This document shows, one piece after another, positions 1 to 9,287 of a DNA stretch of 64,000 nt (positions are counted from its first letter, which is position 1; each line of letters begins with the position of its first letter). A model generated the notes under the pieces. That model was given only the letters and a program-made list of their open reading frames with translations. It did not search any database and was not told the origin of the DNA. The position numbers and the translations under genes were made by a program. The DNA is from Nitzschia sp. DOCU1 (taxonomy: Eukaryota; Bacillariophyta; Bacillariophyceae; Bacillariales; Bacillariaceae): contig OX595991.1 of NCBI GenBank assembly GCA_951394045.1, positions 2,790,001 through 2,854,000 on the forward strand, read 5' to 3'.

Positions 1-1
1 C

Positions 2-118
2 TCGGTGGACATGAACGCCTTAGAAATCGAGAACTTGAAATTGAAGCAGGTGGTTGAGCGACTTCGTTATCAACTTGGGGAAATCGATCAAGTCCATGAT
101 GAGGATGGAGATTTGTAA
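2..118 (+). CDS. 3' end of an unknown gene with a leucine-zipper-like tail (partial)
   Basis: An open frame enters from the left edge and stops at TAA (116-118). Only 38 residues are visible. They alternate Leu with charged residues (a stretch like NALEIENLKLKQVVERL) and end in an acidic tail, which is typical of a coiled coil or the zipper of a bZIP-type protein. No basic region or other domain lies inside the window, so a transcription-factor role is only a possibility. The following 900 bases contain no convincing continuation. Confidence 0.55.
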   Translation, partial: SVDMNALEIENLKLKQVVERLRYQLGEIDQVHDEDGDL

Positions 119-1016
119 GGCCCCGTAGCATGTGTTGGTGTATCCAAGGATGCCAACACGCGACCATCACCATACATATCAAGAATTGCCTCAACAAGAG
201 CTGGGGTGCTTGGCTGAGTATCGTGCCGATCTCCCTATGTGTCGCTCGCCCCGGCAATTTCTTCTGCATAACATATTACGTATTCTTCACAAGAGTTTCA
301 ATCAGTGAAAGTCTGACGGCTCAATAACCAAATAAAAATTACATCGTCCATGGATATCTTCCTATCTACTATCGGTAGAGTAATAGGGCGACAGACTCAA
401 CGATTCCGAAGGTGTCGGGAAATAGTAGTTTGTATCCCCGACGGATGCCAGCAAGGAAAGTACATACCAGGTAGTAGAGATGGATGTCGACCGGGGCACG
501 CAAGGGTATTGGAGGGACTTAACGATTGATTCCTTGAAAGAGCGAGGTGTAGCGCTTGAAGCAAACGAGCGGGATGTGGATCTCAGCGGGCGGATGCAAG
601 TTTCGTGTCATTGGAGGGACATTGTTTGTTCGTCGTCCCGTCTACTAGCAACAACGCTTAATCGACCCCTTCGATCTAACGCTGGCAAGCCGTTCGAAAA
701 TTTGTCGAGCGACCACCGCCGATAGTCATTTCGCGCCTGCATTCCGCTTCGGAGGGAAGGGCGCGAAAAGTCCCGCGTGACAAAATAATAATAGAAAGAG
801 AGGCGGTGGATGCAAGCGAATCAATCGACGACGAGTTCTTGAAATATATGCAAACGAAGGGACGAGAAAGCGTTCCGAAGACTACACTTTCTCTTTTCAA
901 GTGCCGCTGAGGGACCTTCCTTCGGAATTGATTGGATTCTATTGAATCAGCGATTCGTTTGTTTGGCGTTTTCAACGTCGATATTTGTTTTGCGATTCAA
1001 AAGTTTACTATTGATC
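119..1016. other. Intergenic, no gene recognised
   Basis: Short open frames occur on both strands here, but none has a recognisable domain, a good start or a splice partner. The stretch separates the 3' end of the first partial gene from the gene starting at 1017 and presumably holds that gene's promoter. I see no repeat or RNA gene in it. Confidence 0.4.
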
Positions 1017-2336
1017 ATGCCAAACGTTCGGAGCGCCATCATGTCACACTCGACGACGGCGGCGGCATCATCTACACAGGGATCCTTGCACCCCTCCTTT
1101 GACACGGTATATGCGGAAACACGAGTACGCGAAGCTGCGAAATGCATTGGATGGGAGGATGCCGGTCGATTGGACGCTTTATTGACGTGCATGCGTGACG
1201 AGCTGGTGTTGTATGCCTGGCAGTTGCCAGCGATTGACTCGGCTCAGTGGAAATCTTTAGGGGCTCCCATTGGATTAGCGGCAGCTATACGGCAGCTTGC
1301 CACTATGCGTCGCGATCATTCGTCAATTTCACCCTCCAAATTTGCAGATAGCCCCTCGACAAAATCCGTCGACAATTCTCTCTTGGAAGTCGTCGAATAC
1401 TCAACAGGAGTCGAAGTATTTGAAGATCAGGAGGAGGACGAAACGACTGGGTCGCCATTGACGAGTCTGCTAGGGCTCAGCAGTCCTAGCAGCAAGCCTC
1501 CTGTATCTTTTGCGTCTCAAGAATCTACCGAACAAGCAGCCGTCAACGACACGACGTCCAAACAAAGAGCCGGTTCCAACGTCGCCCTTCAGCTCTTTCC
1601 CACCACTTCGATCGACAAGGAAAACGCTGGAGACGTTGCCAGCAGTGGAGAGAGTAACAATACTCGATCGTTACAGACTCGTCATTCGGCATTCGACAAT
1701 CGCCGGTCGGTTTCGGCACCGCGGCCTCGTGCTCCACGAAGTTCTTCACTTCCAATGTCTTTGCGCCATGAAAGCAAGGGCAGAGCTCTCGCCAACGCAA
1801 TCCCCTACACTACAGGATCAGGTATGTGAATAAAATGCTTGAATGTGAATCTTTTTCGCGGAATCGTCTTGGCTAACACTGTTATTGTTTGCACCCCCTC
1901 TATGTCGTCAGAAGCAGATGCCCACCGTTTTCAGACGGAATGGGAAGAAGTTCAGGCAGTCTTGTGTCGACTTCCCATATCCGATCAACGTGCTATACTA
2001 GGGCAGTTGATTATCGTCGCCAATGGTCAAACACAAACCGCACGTATCAAATTAGCCGAAGGTGTCATTGTGCGGTTGCGCCATCACTTTCCACAGGAGG
2101 AGGTCAAGGTTCAATTGGATCTGATTGTCGATCATTTGCGCAGCTTTGCTCGATTTCGAAGCGATCAACGCCGACTCTTTGGCAAAGTCTTGTTTTTGTC
2201 GCTATCTCAATTGCACGCGGCAAAGTCATCCGAGGCGATTGATAGCACGACGACTACGACGAACCAGCCAGCATCCTCTGCTGCAAGTTGTAGCGACACG
2301 GTGGTCATTCCACCACCACCATCCGTGTCAGCATAA
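1017..2336 (+). CDS. Unknown two-exon protein with a helical C-terminal domain
   Basis: Exon 1 is 1017-1821 and exon 2 is 1912-2336. They are joined by a 90-nt intron with a GTATGT donor and a CAG acceptor. The splice restores one frame of 409 residues. The longer frame begins at a TTG at 942, so I chose the first in-frame ATG at 1017 (another follows at 1041). Residues 15-100 look like a compact helical part (R-E-A-A-K-C-I-G-W-E-D region). A Ser/Thr/Pro-rich low-complexity middle follows, then a second helical block of about 100 residues in exon 2. No catalytic motif is visible and I do not recognise the family. The exon structure supports a real gene. Confidence 0.7.
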
Positions 2337-2728
2337 GTCACATGCACTCTGCTATAGCTGAATCTGTTCCTTTTGTAACTAGTTGTAGAAAATAGTCTCT
2401 AGCAAGGAAGGTGGAGCCGACGAATAGATATCAGTCTCCTTGGTCGTCAAGGCAACTATTGCAATATACCACATCGAGCAGCTAGCTACACTGCTTGAGA
2501 CTATTCGACTCAAAGACACGAGCACAATCGGAGAAACACTGCGCATGGCAGAAGCTGAATGGATATGCATTCTACCGTTTAAATTCATTGTACATAATTT
2601 CTGCAAAACTATGCATTTGCAACCAGACGTCAACGCCACTGTCGTCATCTGATCGAGTGATCCAATGACGTCCCTGCGAAATAATATCCGATCGAGTGAA
2701 TGTTATACACTGTACCATGCCGCTTCTT
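2337..2728. other. Intergenic between convergent genes
   Basis: About 390 bases lie between the 3' ends of two convergent genes. Frames on both strands are mirror shadows of each other and show no domain. The stretch should contain both polyadenylation regions. Confidence 0.4.
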
Positions 2729-3322
2729 TCATGTGGATTGATTATTATGAATGATAAAGTCCACCATTTGATCGACTGCCACATGAATTCGTTCGGGCAA
2801 TGACTTTCGATTCATATTCCATGCGGGCAACAAATTATCTTGCAACAAGAATCGTTCTTGCAATTGTGGTCCACGATACACCGACAACCAATGTTTTTTC
2901 TCGACTTCATCGTAGGACGTCCAAATGCGATGTCTTGCGTCACTGCCAGGAAAGGACAATTCAAAAGATCCATCTCGATGCAATCGCAAGGCCGAGTCTA
3001 ATTGTTGAGCGACGACAAAATCATGATGAGCGTCTTGTAAATATTCCAGAATAATTTGACTCAATGGATGCACATAGACGGTGCGTTCAAAGACATCGTC
3101 CGTAATGACAGTCTTGTGATTATTCTTGCCGTCCGTCTTATTGTTATTGTTGCCGTCATTGTTCGTAGTAGTAGTGGTCGACGAGGACGACGCAAATCGC
3201 ATCGGCATTGTCGTTAGGAATTCAGGTCTTTGTCGAGCAGCCACGACAGTACTACGGCAATAAGAACCGCGCAACAATGAAGTTGCCACGGGGCGTTGGA
3301 ATCGAAGCAACGTGTGGATCAT
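2729..3322 (-). CDS. Unknown protein with a mitochondrial-type presequence
   Basis: A single ATG-started frame of 197 residues. The first ~45 residues are rich in Arg, Ser, Thr and Leu with almost no acidic residues (R at 8, 10, 18, 23, 31, 33, 42), as expected of a mitochondrial targeting peptide. A low-complexity Ser/Thr/Asn/Lys linker follows (about 46-70). The remaining ~125 residues are a folded-looking domain with a conserved feel (V-H-P-L-S-Q-I-I-L-E-Y-L-Q) and end in a helical segment. I do not recognise the domain. It is divergent with the membrane-protein gene at 3957 and convergent with the gene ending at 2336. Organelle location is inferred from composition only. Confidence 0.65.
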   Translation of the reverse strand: MIHTLLRFQRPVATSLLRGSYCRSTVVAARQRPEFLTTMPMRFASSSSTTTTTNNDGNNNNKTDGKNNHKTVITDDVFERTVYVHPLSQIILEYLQDAHHDFVVAQQLDSALRLHRDGSFELSFPGSDARHRIWTSYDEVEKKHWLSVYRGPQLQERFLLQDNLLPAWNMNRKSLPERIHVAVDQMVDFIIHNNQST

Positions 3323-3956
3323 TGTACGAGGGTGTCAAGAATATGAGAAGCGAGATAATCGACGGCCGTTTGAGAACTCGACGTTGGCGATTCCTGCAAG
3401 ATTAAGAGCAGCAGACGATCCAGGCGTAATGCAGAAAGAACTTTCTGTTTCCCAAACAAGCCTTGCAAGGATTTGATAGTCGCTTGCGTGTATCTTTGTC
3501 AGTAAGGTGGAGTTTTATTACAATGCCAGGCACATGTTATTGCGTTTGGCATTGCTTTTCGGGGGTTCGTTCGTTGTCGCTGTCCATTCCGACGACGACC
3601 CTCGCCTTGTTCCTCCTTCTGCAATATGATGATGTGTCGGCGCCGCGCTCTCTTGCTTCCGATTGGAGAAGCGGAATTTTTGTGAAAACAGAACTTTCAA
3701 AACGAATTCTGACGAAAAGATAGTCCAAAGAGTCAAAGATTCCATTTTGGGCGGCAGACAGACGCTTTTTCTGGAGGCAGAATCTTTGGCGAGATATGTG
3801 AAGACTCTAATATTATTGGCGGCAGAAACGAGAGAGCCAAAACCGAAGACCACAACCATCAAACCGAACGGGGGGTCTCCATATCCTTTGCTGTTTGTTG
3901 TTTGTATCCTATTGTAATCATAAAAACATACGCATCAAAAGTCGTCATGTCATGTC
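3323..3956. promoter_or_regulatory. Divergent intergenic region (shared promoter space)
   Basis: About 630 bases separate two divergently transcribed genes (starts at 3322 minus and 3957 plus). The open frames in this stretch overlap each other on opposite strands and show no domains. Its role as a shared promoter follows from gene orientation. No specific element was identified. Confidence 0.35.
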
Positions 3957-4856
3957 ATGAGTAATCCTTCCACAACATTTCAATCGATTGGCACCATCTT
4001 GCCGCAACAACACGGTGCTGTCGTCGTGTCGTCGTCGACCACCAATGCTGCAGGGATGCCACCGGAAACTCATCCATGTCCGCCTCCTATACATGCTACG
4101 GCCGTACCAGTCTCGTCCCTTACGGACAGTGTGATTGTTGTTGACAATGTCATTTCAGTGTCGCAAGAAATGGAAAGCATGGGGACAACGGTGGTACAGG
4201 AAATGATGCCACCTGAAAGGAACGTTTATCCCTACAATGGTGGACGAGTGGATGATCCAATGATGATAATGATGGTGGATGATGCGGTTGATATCGACGG
4301 CGACGGCGACAACAACAATAATGTCAAGAAGAACGCGACAACTTGTCTCCAGTTGTATATTATCAGCCTTGTTGTGGCTTGCATTTGGATTGTCATTGGA
4401 TTTGTGGCCAATCTATGGGCGTTTCGGGACAATTCGGACCAAGATGGCATCGTCGCGGTCATGTCGTCCATTTATACCTATCCCATTGTGTGGGTGTTGC
4501 TGGCTTTTTTATTGCTGGTAATGATTCGATATTGTCGTCAAGAGTCACGGCTTTATTCGGACGACTTGCCACGTACCGATCAATGTTGTGCAAATCTACC
4601 GTCCTGGCAAGCGTGGTTGCAGTGTAGTTTGGCGTGGATGGCAACTGTGTTTGCTATATTGCACACTTGGAACGTGTGGGGCCTTTTCTGGCTACGTTCA
4701 GGTCTTATGGAAGGAAGTTCCTTGCCATCCGCCAGTGCCATGTTGGCGGTTTATCTGCAATGGGGACTCTGGTTGGTATTTACCTTTATTTTCTGTATGC
4801 CATTGTGTTGTTATGCCCAAGATTGTATCCATCGGCGCCCTCTGCAAAGAAGCTAA
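3957..4856 (+). CDS. Unknown four-span membrane protein
   Basis: A single-exon frame of 299 residues from an ATG. Residues 1-125 are a soluble Ser/Thr/Pro-rich tail ending in an acidic Asp/Asn run. Four hydrophobic segments follow at about 131-156, 170-192, 217-247 and 262-286, the last ending in a Cys-rich patch (M-P-L-C-C-Y-A-Q-D-C). Trp and Cys are frequent in the membrane part. The pattern suggests a tetra-spanning membrane protein with a long cytosolic N-terminus. I recognise no transporter or enzyme motif. The region downstream (4857-5031) separates it from a convergent methyltransferase gene. Confidence 0.65.
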   Translation: MSNPSTTFQSIGTILPQQHGAVVVSSSTTNAAGMPPETHPCPPPIHATAVPVSSLTDSVIVVDNVISVSQEMESMGTTVVQEMMPPERNVYPYNGGRVDDPMMIMMVDDAVDIDGDGDNNNNVKKNATTCLQLYIISLVVACIWIVIGFVANLWAFRDNSDQDGIVAVMSSIYTYPIVWVLLAFLLLVMIRYCRQESRLYSDDLPRTDQCCANLPSWQAWLQCSLAWMATVFAILHTWNVWGLFWLRSGLMEGSSLPSASAMLAVYLQWGLWLVFTFIFCMPLCCYAQDCIHRRPLQRS

Positions 4857-5031
4857 TGGCCGTTTAGACAAAGTCGTTTCTTACTAGTTCTAGTAGGAGA
4901 TCTTTTGGGCAAGTAAAAAAACGGGGCCTAGAGTACAAACGTATGTCTTTATCGTGGTCACAACAAGTGACTGTTTTGTCGGATTGGAATGTTGTATACT
5001 TGGACCAAAGAAGGAGTGGGGGTTTCTTTGT

Positions 5032-6072
5032 TTATGATTCATCTACCCTATTATTATTATAGATACAAAATGCCCCATAGGCATGTCGGTCCAAAGTCCC
5101 ACCCATGGGTATCATCGTAGCTGCCATGTCATGAATTTCGCTTGATATAGGAACTGATTCGACAGTAATGTTTTGGTGTTCTTGCAATGTGGGGACCACA
5201 ATCTCCCACCATCCATAACGATCCGAAACTTGCACAATCCAAATTGTCAACTGGGGATATCGATCCAGTAGGCGCAAGAGGAGACCCACACAGGCGTTTG
5301 CAGTGTCGCTCGTGTATACTAATTCGGATCCAATCACCAGAGTCACATTGTCATTCTTAGCTAAACCACTAGCAGGATACTCATCCTTCCAATCCCATGC
5401 AGCGACTTGTACTTGCACAAGGCTCTTGTTTGTAGTAGATGCAGCAAGTTTCGCTCTATTTTCCTCGACATTGAATTGCAACTGTTCTAGGCACGCGGGG
5501 TCATTGTCCGTCAGCAAGACTTTGAATTTGGGCGTGACTGTACTGGTCGATTGTCGTTGTTGTAAAATGGCACTTTGTCGTTCCAGCGCTAGGGCACACA
5601 CCAAACCGGACAGTCCCACGGCCCCACTTCCCAGTTCCAAGATTGTTGTCGTGCAGGATCCGTTGCTATTATCACTCGCCACGGAAATTGGAGAATGAAG
5701 AATGGACGCCAGAGGGTGGTGATGGTGACGATGAGTGGTCAATGATGTTGTCGTTGAAGAACCCACGTCGCTCAGCCTTGAGTCTTTGTCACACCAAAGT
5801 AGCAGACTCGCCAAGAGTGCCGATGAATACCAAGCATCCGCACCCACTGGACTCCAGACACCATCCGTGGCAGGTAAGGGCTGAAGCCGTAAAATCGTGG
5901 GGGCGACATCATTGTCGTCGTCGTTGCAAGGAATTCGATAGGACATGACTTTGGTACTATCCACAATCTCATCATCGTCACTGTCGTCATTGGACCACGC
6001 CCCTCTCTTGTTGCTATTGTCTTCCATGGCAATCGCCCAAAACTCATCATCTCCACTATTAGTATTCGTCAT
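5032..6072 (-). CDS. Family-16 type protein methyltransferase (METTL21/23-like)
   Basis: 346 residues from an ATG. The SAM-binding motif I is clear at about residues 144-156 (ILELGSGAVGLSG). An acidic strand carrying L-L-T-D-N-D (about 188) is consistent with SAM ribose binding, and a post-II signature near 245 reads VIGSELVYTSD, close to the D/E-L-V-Y motif of the Methyltransf_16 family. A conserved W-S-P-V-G-A-D-A-W segment before the domain also fits. Members of this family methylate Lys (sometimes other residues) on non-histone proteins such as chaperones and elongation factors, in cytosol or nucleus. The substrate here cannot be told. The N-terminal ~45 residues are acidic and probably disordered. 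Confidence 0.78.
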   Translation of the reverse strand: MTNTNSGDDEFWAIAMEDNSNKRGAWSNDDSDDDEIVDSTKVMSYRIPCNDDDNDVAPTILRLQPLPATDGVWSPVGADAWYSSALLASLLLWCDKDSRLSDVGSSTTTSLTTHRHHHHPLASILHSPISVASDNSNGSCTTTILELGSGAVGLSGLVCALALERQSAILQQRQSTSTVTPKFKVLLTDNDPACLEQLQFNVEENRAKLAASTTNKSLVQVQVAAWDWKDEYPASGLAKNDNVTLVIGSELVYTSDTANACVGLLLRLLDRYPQLTIWIVQVSDRYGWWEIVVPTLQEHQNITVESVPISSEIHDMAATMIPMGGTLDRHAYGAFCIYNNNRVDES

Positions 6073-6460
6073 GCTTCTTGTCGTAATGTCCGATGGATGC
6101 TACTTCATCGTTTATGAATCTTGACTGTTGTTGCAACGACTTTTTGTCACGAAATGGTTGGGTATGACTACGCGACGAAACAAACTATCGACTTGTCGTC
6201 GTCATCACAAAATGTAGTTTCCAGTTGGATGTAATATTTTTCTTCTCTCATCTCGTGTCGTCCATCGTCGACAAGTGAATCTCATCATCGTCGTCGAATG
6301 GAAAGAGGTTGTTGGTTGGATCTTTTTGTGCGGTGGATCTCCGTTCCCACCGTTTGACACGTGGCACTATTTTGAGAATTCCTATTGGTCATCGAAGACA
6401 TTCGCGCAGATGATGTAGTCGAATCAATCATTTTCCGTCTTTCTTTCCTCGTACGAGTTT

Positions 6461-6527
6461 GTGGGGCTCGTGATGCTCGAGCGTGACGAGGTTGTGGGGG
6501 CTCGTGATGCTCGAGCATGACGAGGTC
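6461..6527. repeat. 33-bp tandem direct repeat, two copies
   Basis: Two adjacent near-identical units (6461-6493 and 6494-6527) share GTGGGG.CTCGTGATGCTC and GTGACGAGGT-like ends, differing at about two positions. They lie in the divergent intergenic region between the methyltransferase (starts 6072, minus) and the membrane protein (starts 6653, plus). Each unit contains the palindrome-like CTCGTGATGCTCGAG. A regulatory role is possible but unproven. Confidence 0.7.
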
Positions 6528-6652
6528 AGCAGAGTGGTGGTGGCCGCACATCAGTACGCAGGCCCCAAACGCGAATTTCTTTCTTTCGCATCCATCCAAT
6601 CCCATTTTCCCATTTTCCACTTCACACAACCACCACAAACACAAAAACAACC

Positions 6653-7504
6653 ATGACATCCCTCAATATAATAGCAGGAAATATCCTTCATTCTTTGATT
6701 CTCGCGATTGGTCTTGTCTACGCCGCATGCGTCGTATATTTCACACGGCCTGGTCGAACTGGATTCGTCGATCCAGGCTGGAAACAAGATGGATTTTGCA
6801 TTCACAACAAGGAGGTTCCCTACTGGACATCCTTTGATACGTGCCTCTATGTGGATGTATTCTTTTCTGCCGTTTTGGCACTGCTGTATATTTCCTGGCG
6901 ATCCTTTCCTGGTATGGAACTTTCCAGTGAAATTGTTCCCATGGTCATTGCCAGTACCGTCGGTCATGGAGTGGCTCATGGTGCCATGGCCCACAATCTG
7001 CGGAGTGGAGCCGCAGACGGCTTTGGTGGGGAGGATGTGGGCAATGTTCCGCTTTGGAAGTCCTTGGCGTTTTGTGCCATGTTTTGGTTTCCTCTTCTCA
7101 AGGCCTGCGTGCCCAAACTTTCTTCTGCAAAAGTGGCAGTCATGGCATTGATCGTCACTTACGGACCTATGGGATTCGGTGGTATTCCCAAGGAACATCG
7201 ATTTGCCTATGTGCAGACAGTCGTTACGTTGGCCTTTCACTTCAGTCAACTCTTGTTGGATACCAAACAAAAGCAACGTCGGGAATATTGGTCGTTGCCC
7301 CTATTGTCGGCGTTGCCACCAATGCTGACGGCGTGGAATGAGGCATTGGGATGCAATGCCTACTTTCGAGATATGGGGGGTCATATGCTCTATGATGCCA
7401 GTATTATTGTGGGCTTTATTGTGTTTTATATGGACTGCTACCGCCACCACGTCGTGCTGGCGCCTGGTGCTGTGGTGTCCTCCAAAGTGAAAAAGATGCA
7501 ATAG
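6653..7504 (+). CDS. Unknown multi-span membrane protein with an HGVAHG motif
   Basis: 283 residues from an ATG that follows a CA-rich leader. At least six hydrophobic segments are visible: about residues 5-28, 65-85, 93-115, 130-150, 162-180 and 245-265. A His/Gly motif (HGVAHGAMAH, near 103-112) sits at the end of a membrane segment and resembles metal-ligand or active-site His clusters in integral membrane enzymes. A second His pair lies near the C-terminus (Y-R-H-H). The loop between segments 1 and 2 carries a conserved-looking FVDPGWKQDGFC stretch. I do not recognise the family. An enzymatic membrane protein is plausible but inferred. Confidence 0.7.
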   Translation: MTSLNIIAGNILHSLILAIGLVYAACVVYFTRPGRTGFVDPGWKQDGFCIHNKEVPYWTSFDTCLYVDVFFSAVLALLYISWRSFPGMELSSEIVPMVIASTVGHGVAHGAMAHNLRSGAADGFGGEDVGNVPLWKSLAFCAMFWFPLLKACVPKLSSAKVAVMALIVTYGPMGFGGIPKEHRFAYVQTVVTLAFHFSQLLLDTKQKQRREYWSLPLLSALPPMLTAWNEALGCNAYFRDMGGHMLYDASIIVGFIVFYMDCYRHHVVLAPGAVVSSKVKKMQ

Positions 7505-8088
7505 AAGATTCTTGATGATGGAGTAGTAGGAGGTACAGGACTAGTTTTTCGAGTTTGTACTATCGTTCAATTGGATCCACAAGGATAGCGATGAGGCACA
7601 ATCAGGATCTGCAAACAAAGGATTGCTTTGCAACCACGTCACCGGCGGACATTGCGTACAAGTATCCTTATAATTCTCGCTTCCCGATTGCAACACCAGG
7701 CTACATGAACTTGGCAAATGAAATTACCGTAAGCTCCACTCTCTACACGTAATCGATGCTTCTATACTCTTGATCTACTACTATTAAAGCAGCGAAAAGT
7801 GCGCGCTATCTATTTGGTAGTAGACTTTGAAAGACAGCAATCATATCGGCTTCCATGTAGTCCAATGGGTCGTTCTTTTGGTTCGTTTGAATCAAATATG
7901 GTATCTTTGCTCTTGCTTTTGCTGGCCAGCAAGAGACGCACTCACGCGATTTTGTACGACACGAGGCGGCGGACGCGGGACACGATCGCGATATTATGTA
8001 CTTCGCATTTCGAACTATCTCGTAGCAAACCACTTCACAACAAGGCCGTTTCGATTTTGTCCCTCCCCCCTACTCAAACAACAACAGC
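7505..8088. other. Intergenic, no gene recognised
   Basis: About 580 bases between two plus-strand genes. Frames of 60-97 codons here overlap on both strands without domains. The final 50 bases before 8089 are pyrimidine and CA rich, consistent with a 5' leader. Confidence 0.35.
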
Positions 8089-9099
8089 ATGACTGAAGCA
8101 GATATAAAGATCGAGGCCATGGATATCCTGGATACCGGTAGTGGTGCTTGCGAAATAATATTTGAAGGCATCAGCAGTCACAAGGAGTGGAAGCGGATTC
8201 TGACGAAACTCAATACCCCTGGCCGTCAGCGACGACCCCGAAAATGCCGCCGTCTCAACGCCTTTGACGATGAAATCGCTCGACTTTCTTCGTCCATGAA
8301 CGTCGTCCGGCTTATTTTCAAAGGGAACACAGGTATTGGCGATAGGGGAATGCAGCTTTTGCATTTGATTCCACGTTCTGTGACAGACCTCGATTTCTCG
8401 GACTGCAACTTGAACTGCGAAGGCATAACGATGCTCTGCGAATGGATGATAGGAAATGATCATATTCGGAGTTTGAATATTCGGGGAAACGAGCTGAATG
8501 ACGAAGCCTGCAAGGCTGTTGGAGATATGCTTGGTCACAACTATTACTTGCGAGAGCTCGTCCTGGATCCGCGCGTTGGAGATGGTGACGAGGCTTTGGT
8601 GACCTGGGAAGCGGCCGTCGCCATTTGCACTGGGTTGCATCAGAATCCAGATCACAATCTTCGTCGCTTGCGCTTTTGTGTGAGTGACTTTTCCGATGTT
8701 GATGAGTACATTTGGTACCTGGTATTTTCGAGGCTATTGCCTAGCGAATCAACACTTCAGGTATTGGAAATAGCAAGTCGGACGAGTTTCAGTTCTCCGT
8801 ATGATACAATATTTACTCTGGGTCGGCGAATTGAAACTGTATGTGGATTTTGGCTCAAAGCAGCTCAAAGACTGCAGAGCATTTACCGAATCGATGCGTG
8901 CGTCATCAAGTACTTCAAAAGTGAAGAGATCCAATACTATCTTGATCTCAATCGGTATCGTGCGCGGCAACTTGTCAGCAAACAAACACTTGACGACAAG
9001 GTTTGGTTCAAGGCATTGGCTCGGGCGAACGAAGAAGGGGCTTTGGATGTGGTGTATTACTTTCTGCAGAATAAGCCGCATCTTTGCGACTTCCGATGA
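8089..9099 (+). CDS. Leucine-rich-repeat (ribonuclease-inhibitor-like) protein
   Basis: 336 residues from an ATG. Residues ~65-165 show at least three LRR units of the RNI type, with the pattern L-x-x-L-x-L/F-x-x-C/N-x-L (for example DLDFSDCNLNCEGITML, SLNIRGNELNDEACKAV, ELVLDPRVGDG). Each is followed by a helix containing G or A. Upstream is a basic segment (R-Q-R-R-P-R-K-C-R-R, about 45-54). The C-terminal third is helical and ends like an ankyrin or TPR-like capping helix (ALDVVYYFLQNK). Such proteins are usually protein-binding scaffolds. No partner can be inferred from the neighbours. Confidence 0.65.
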   Translation: MTEADIKIEAMDILDTGSGACEIIFEGISSHKEWKRILTKLNTPGRQRRPRKCRRLNAFDDEIARLSSSMNVVRLIFKGNTGIGDRGMQLLHLIPRSVTDLDFSDCNLNCEGITMLCEWMIGNDHIRSLNIRGNELNDEACKAVGDMLGHNYYLRELVLDPRVGDGDEALVTWEAAVAICTGLHQNPDHNLRRLRFCVSDFSDVDEYIWYLVFSRLLPSESTLQVLEIASRTSFSSPYDTIFTLGRRIETVCGFWLKAAQRLQSIYRIDACVIKYFKSEEIQYYLDLNRYRARQLVSKQTLDDKVWFKALARANEEGALDVVYYFLQNKPHLCDFR

Positions 9100-9287
9100 C
9101 TTGTCGAATTGCAATTTTGCTATACCCTCGGCTGCGATACGTCAGTTGTAAAGAACACGACGTTTCCAAGCCTACATGACTTGGTGATTAGACGACTACC
9201 CTCATTGTACATGTATTCAAAAAACATGGCCAGATTGTATGCCGATTGATGCTCGCAAATTTTGTATCAGTCCCTTTGAACTCTAAC

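Noticed and set aside
480..975. Open frames on both strands (81 and 99 codons) before the gene at 1017
   Set aside because: They overlap on opposite strands, lack domains and have no splice partners; composition fits chance frames.
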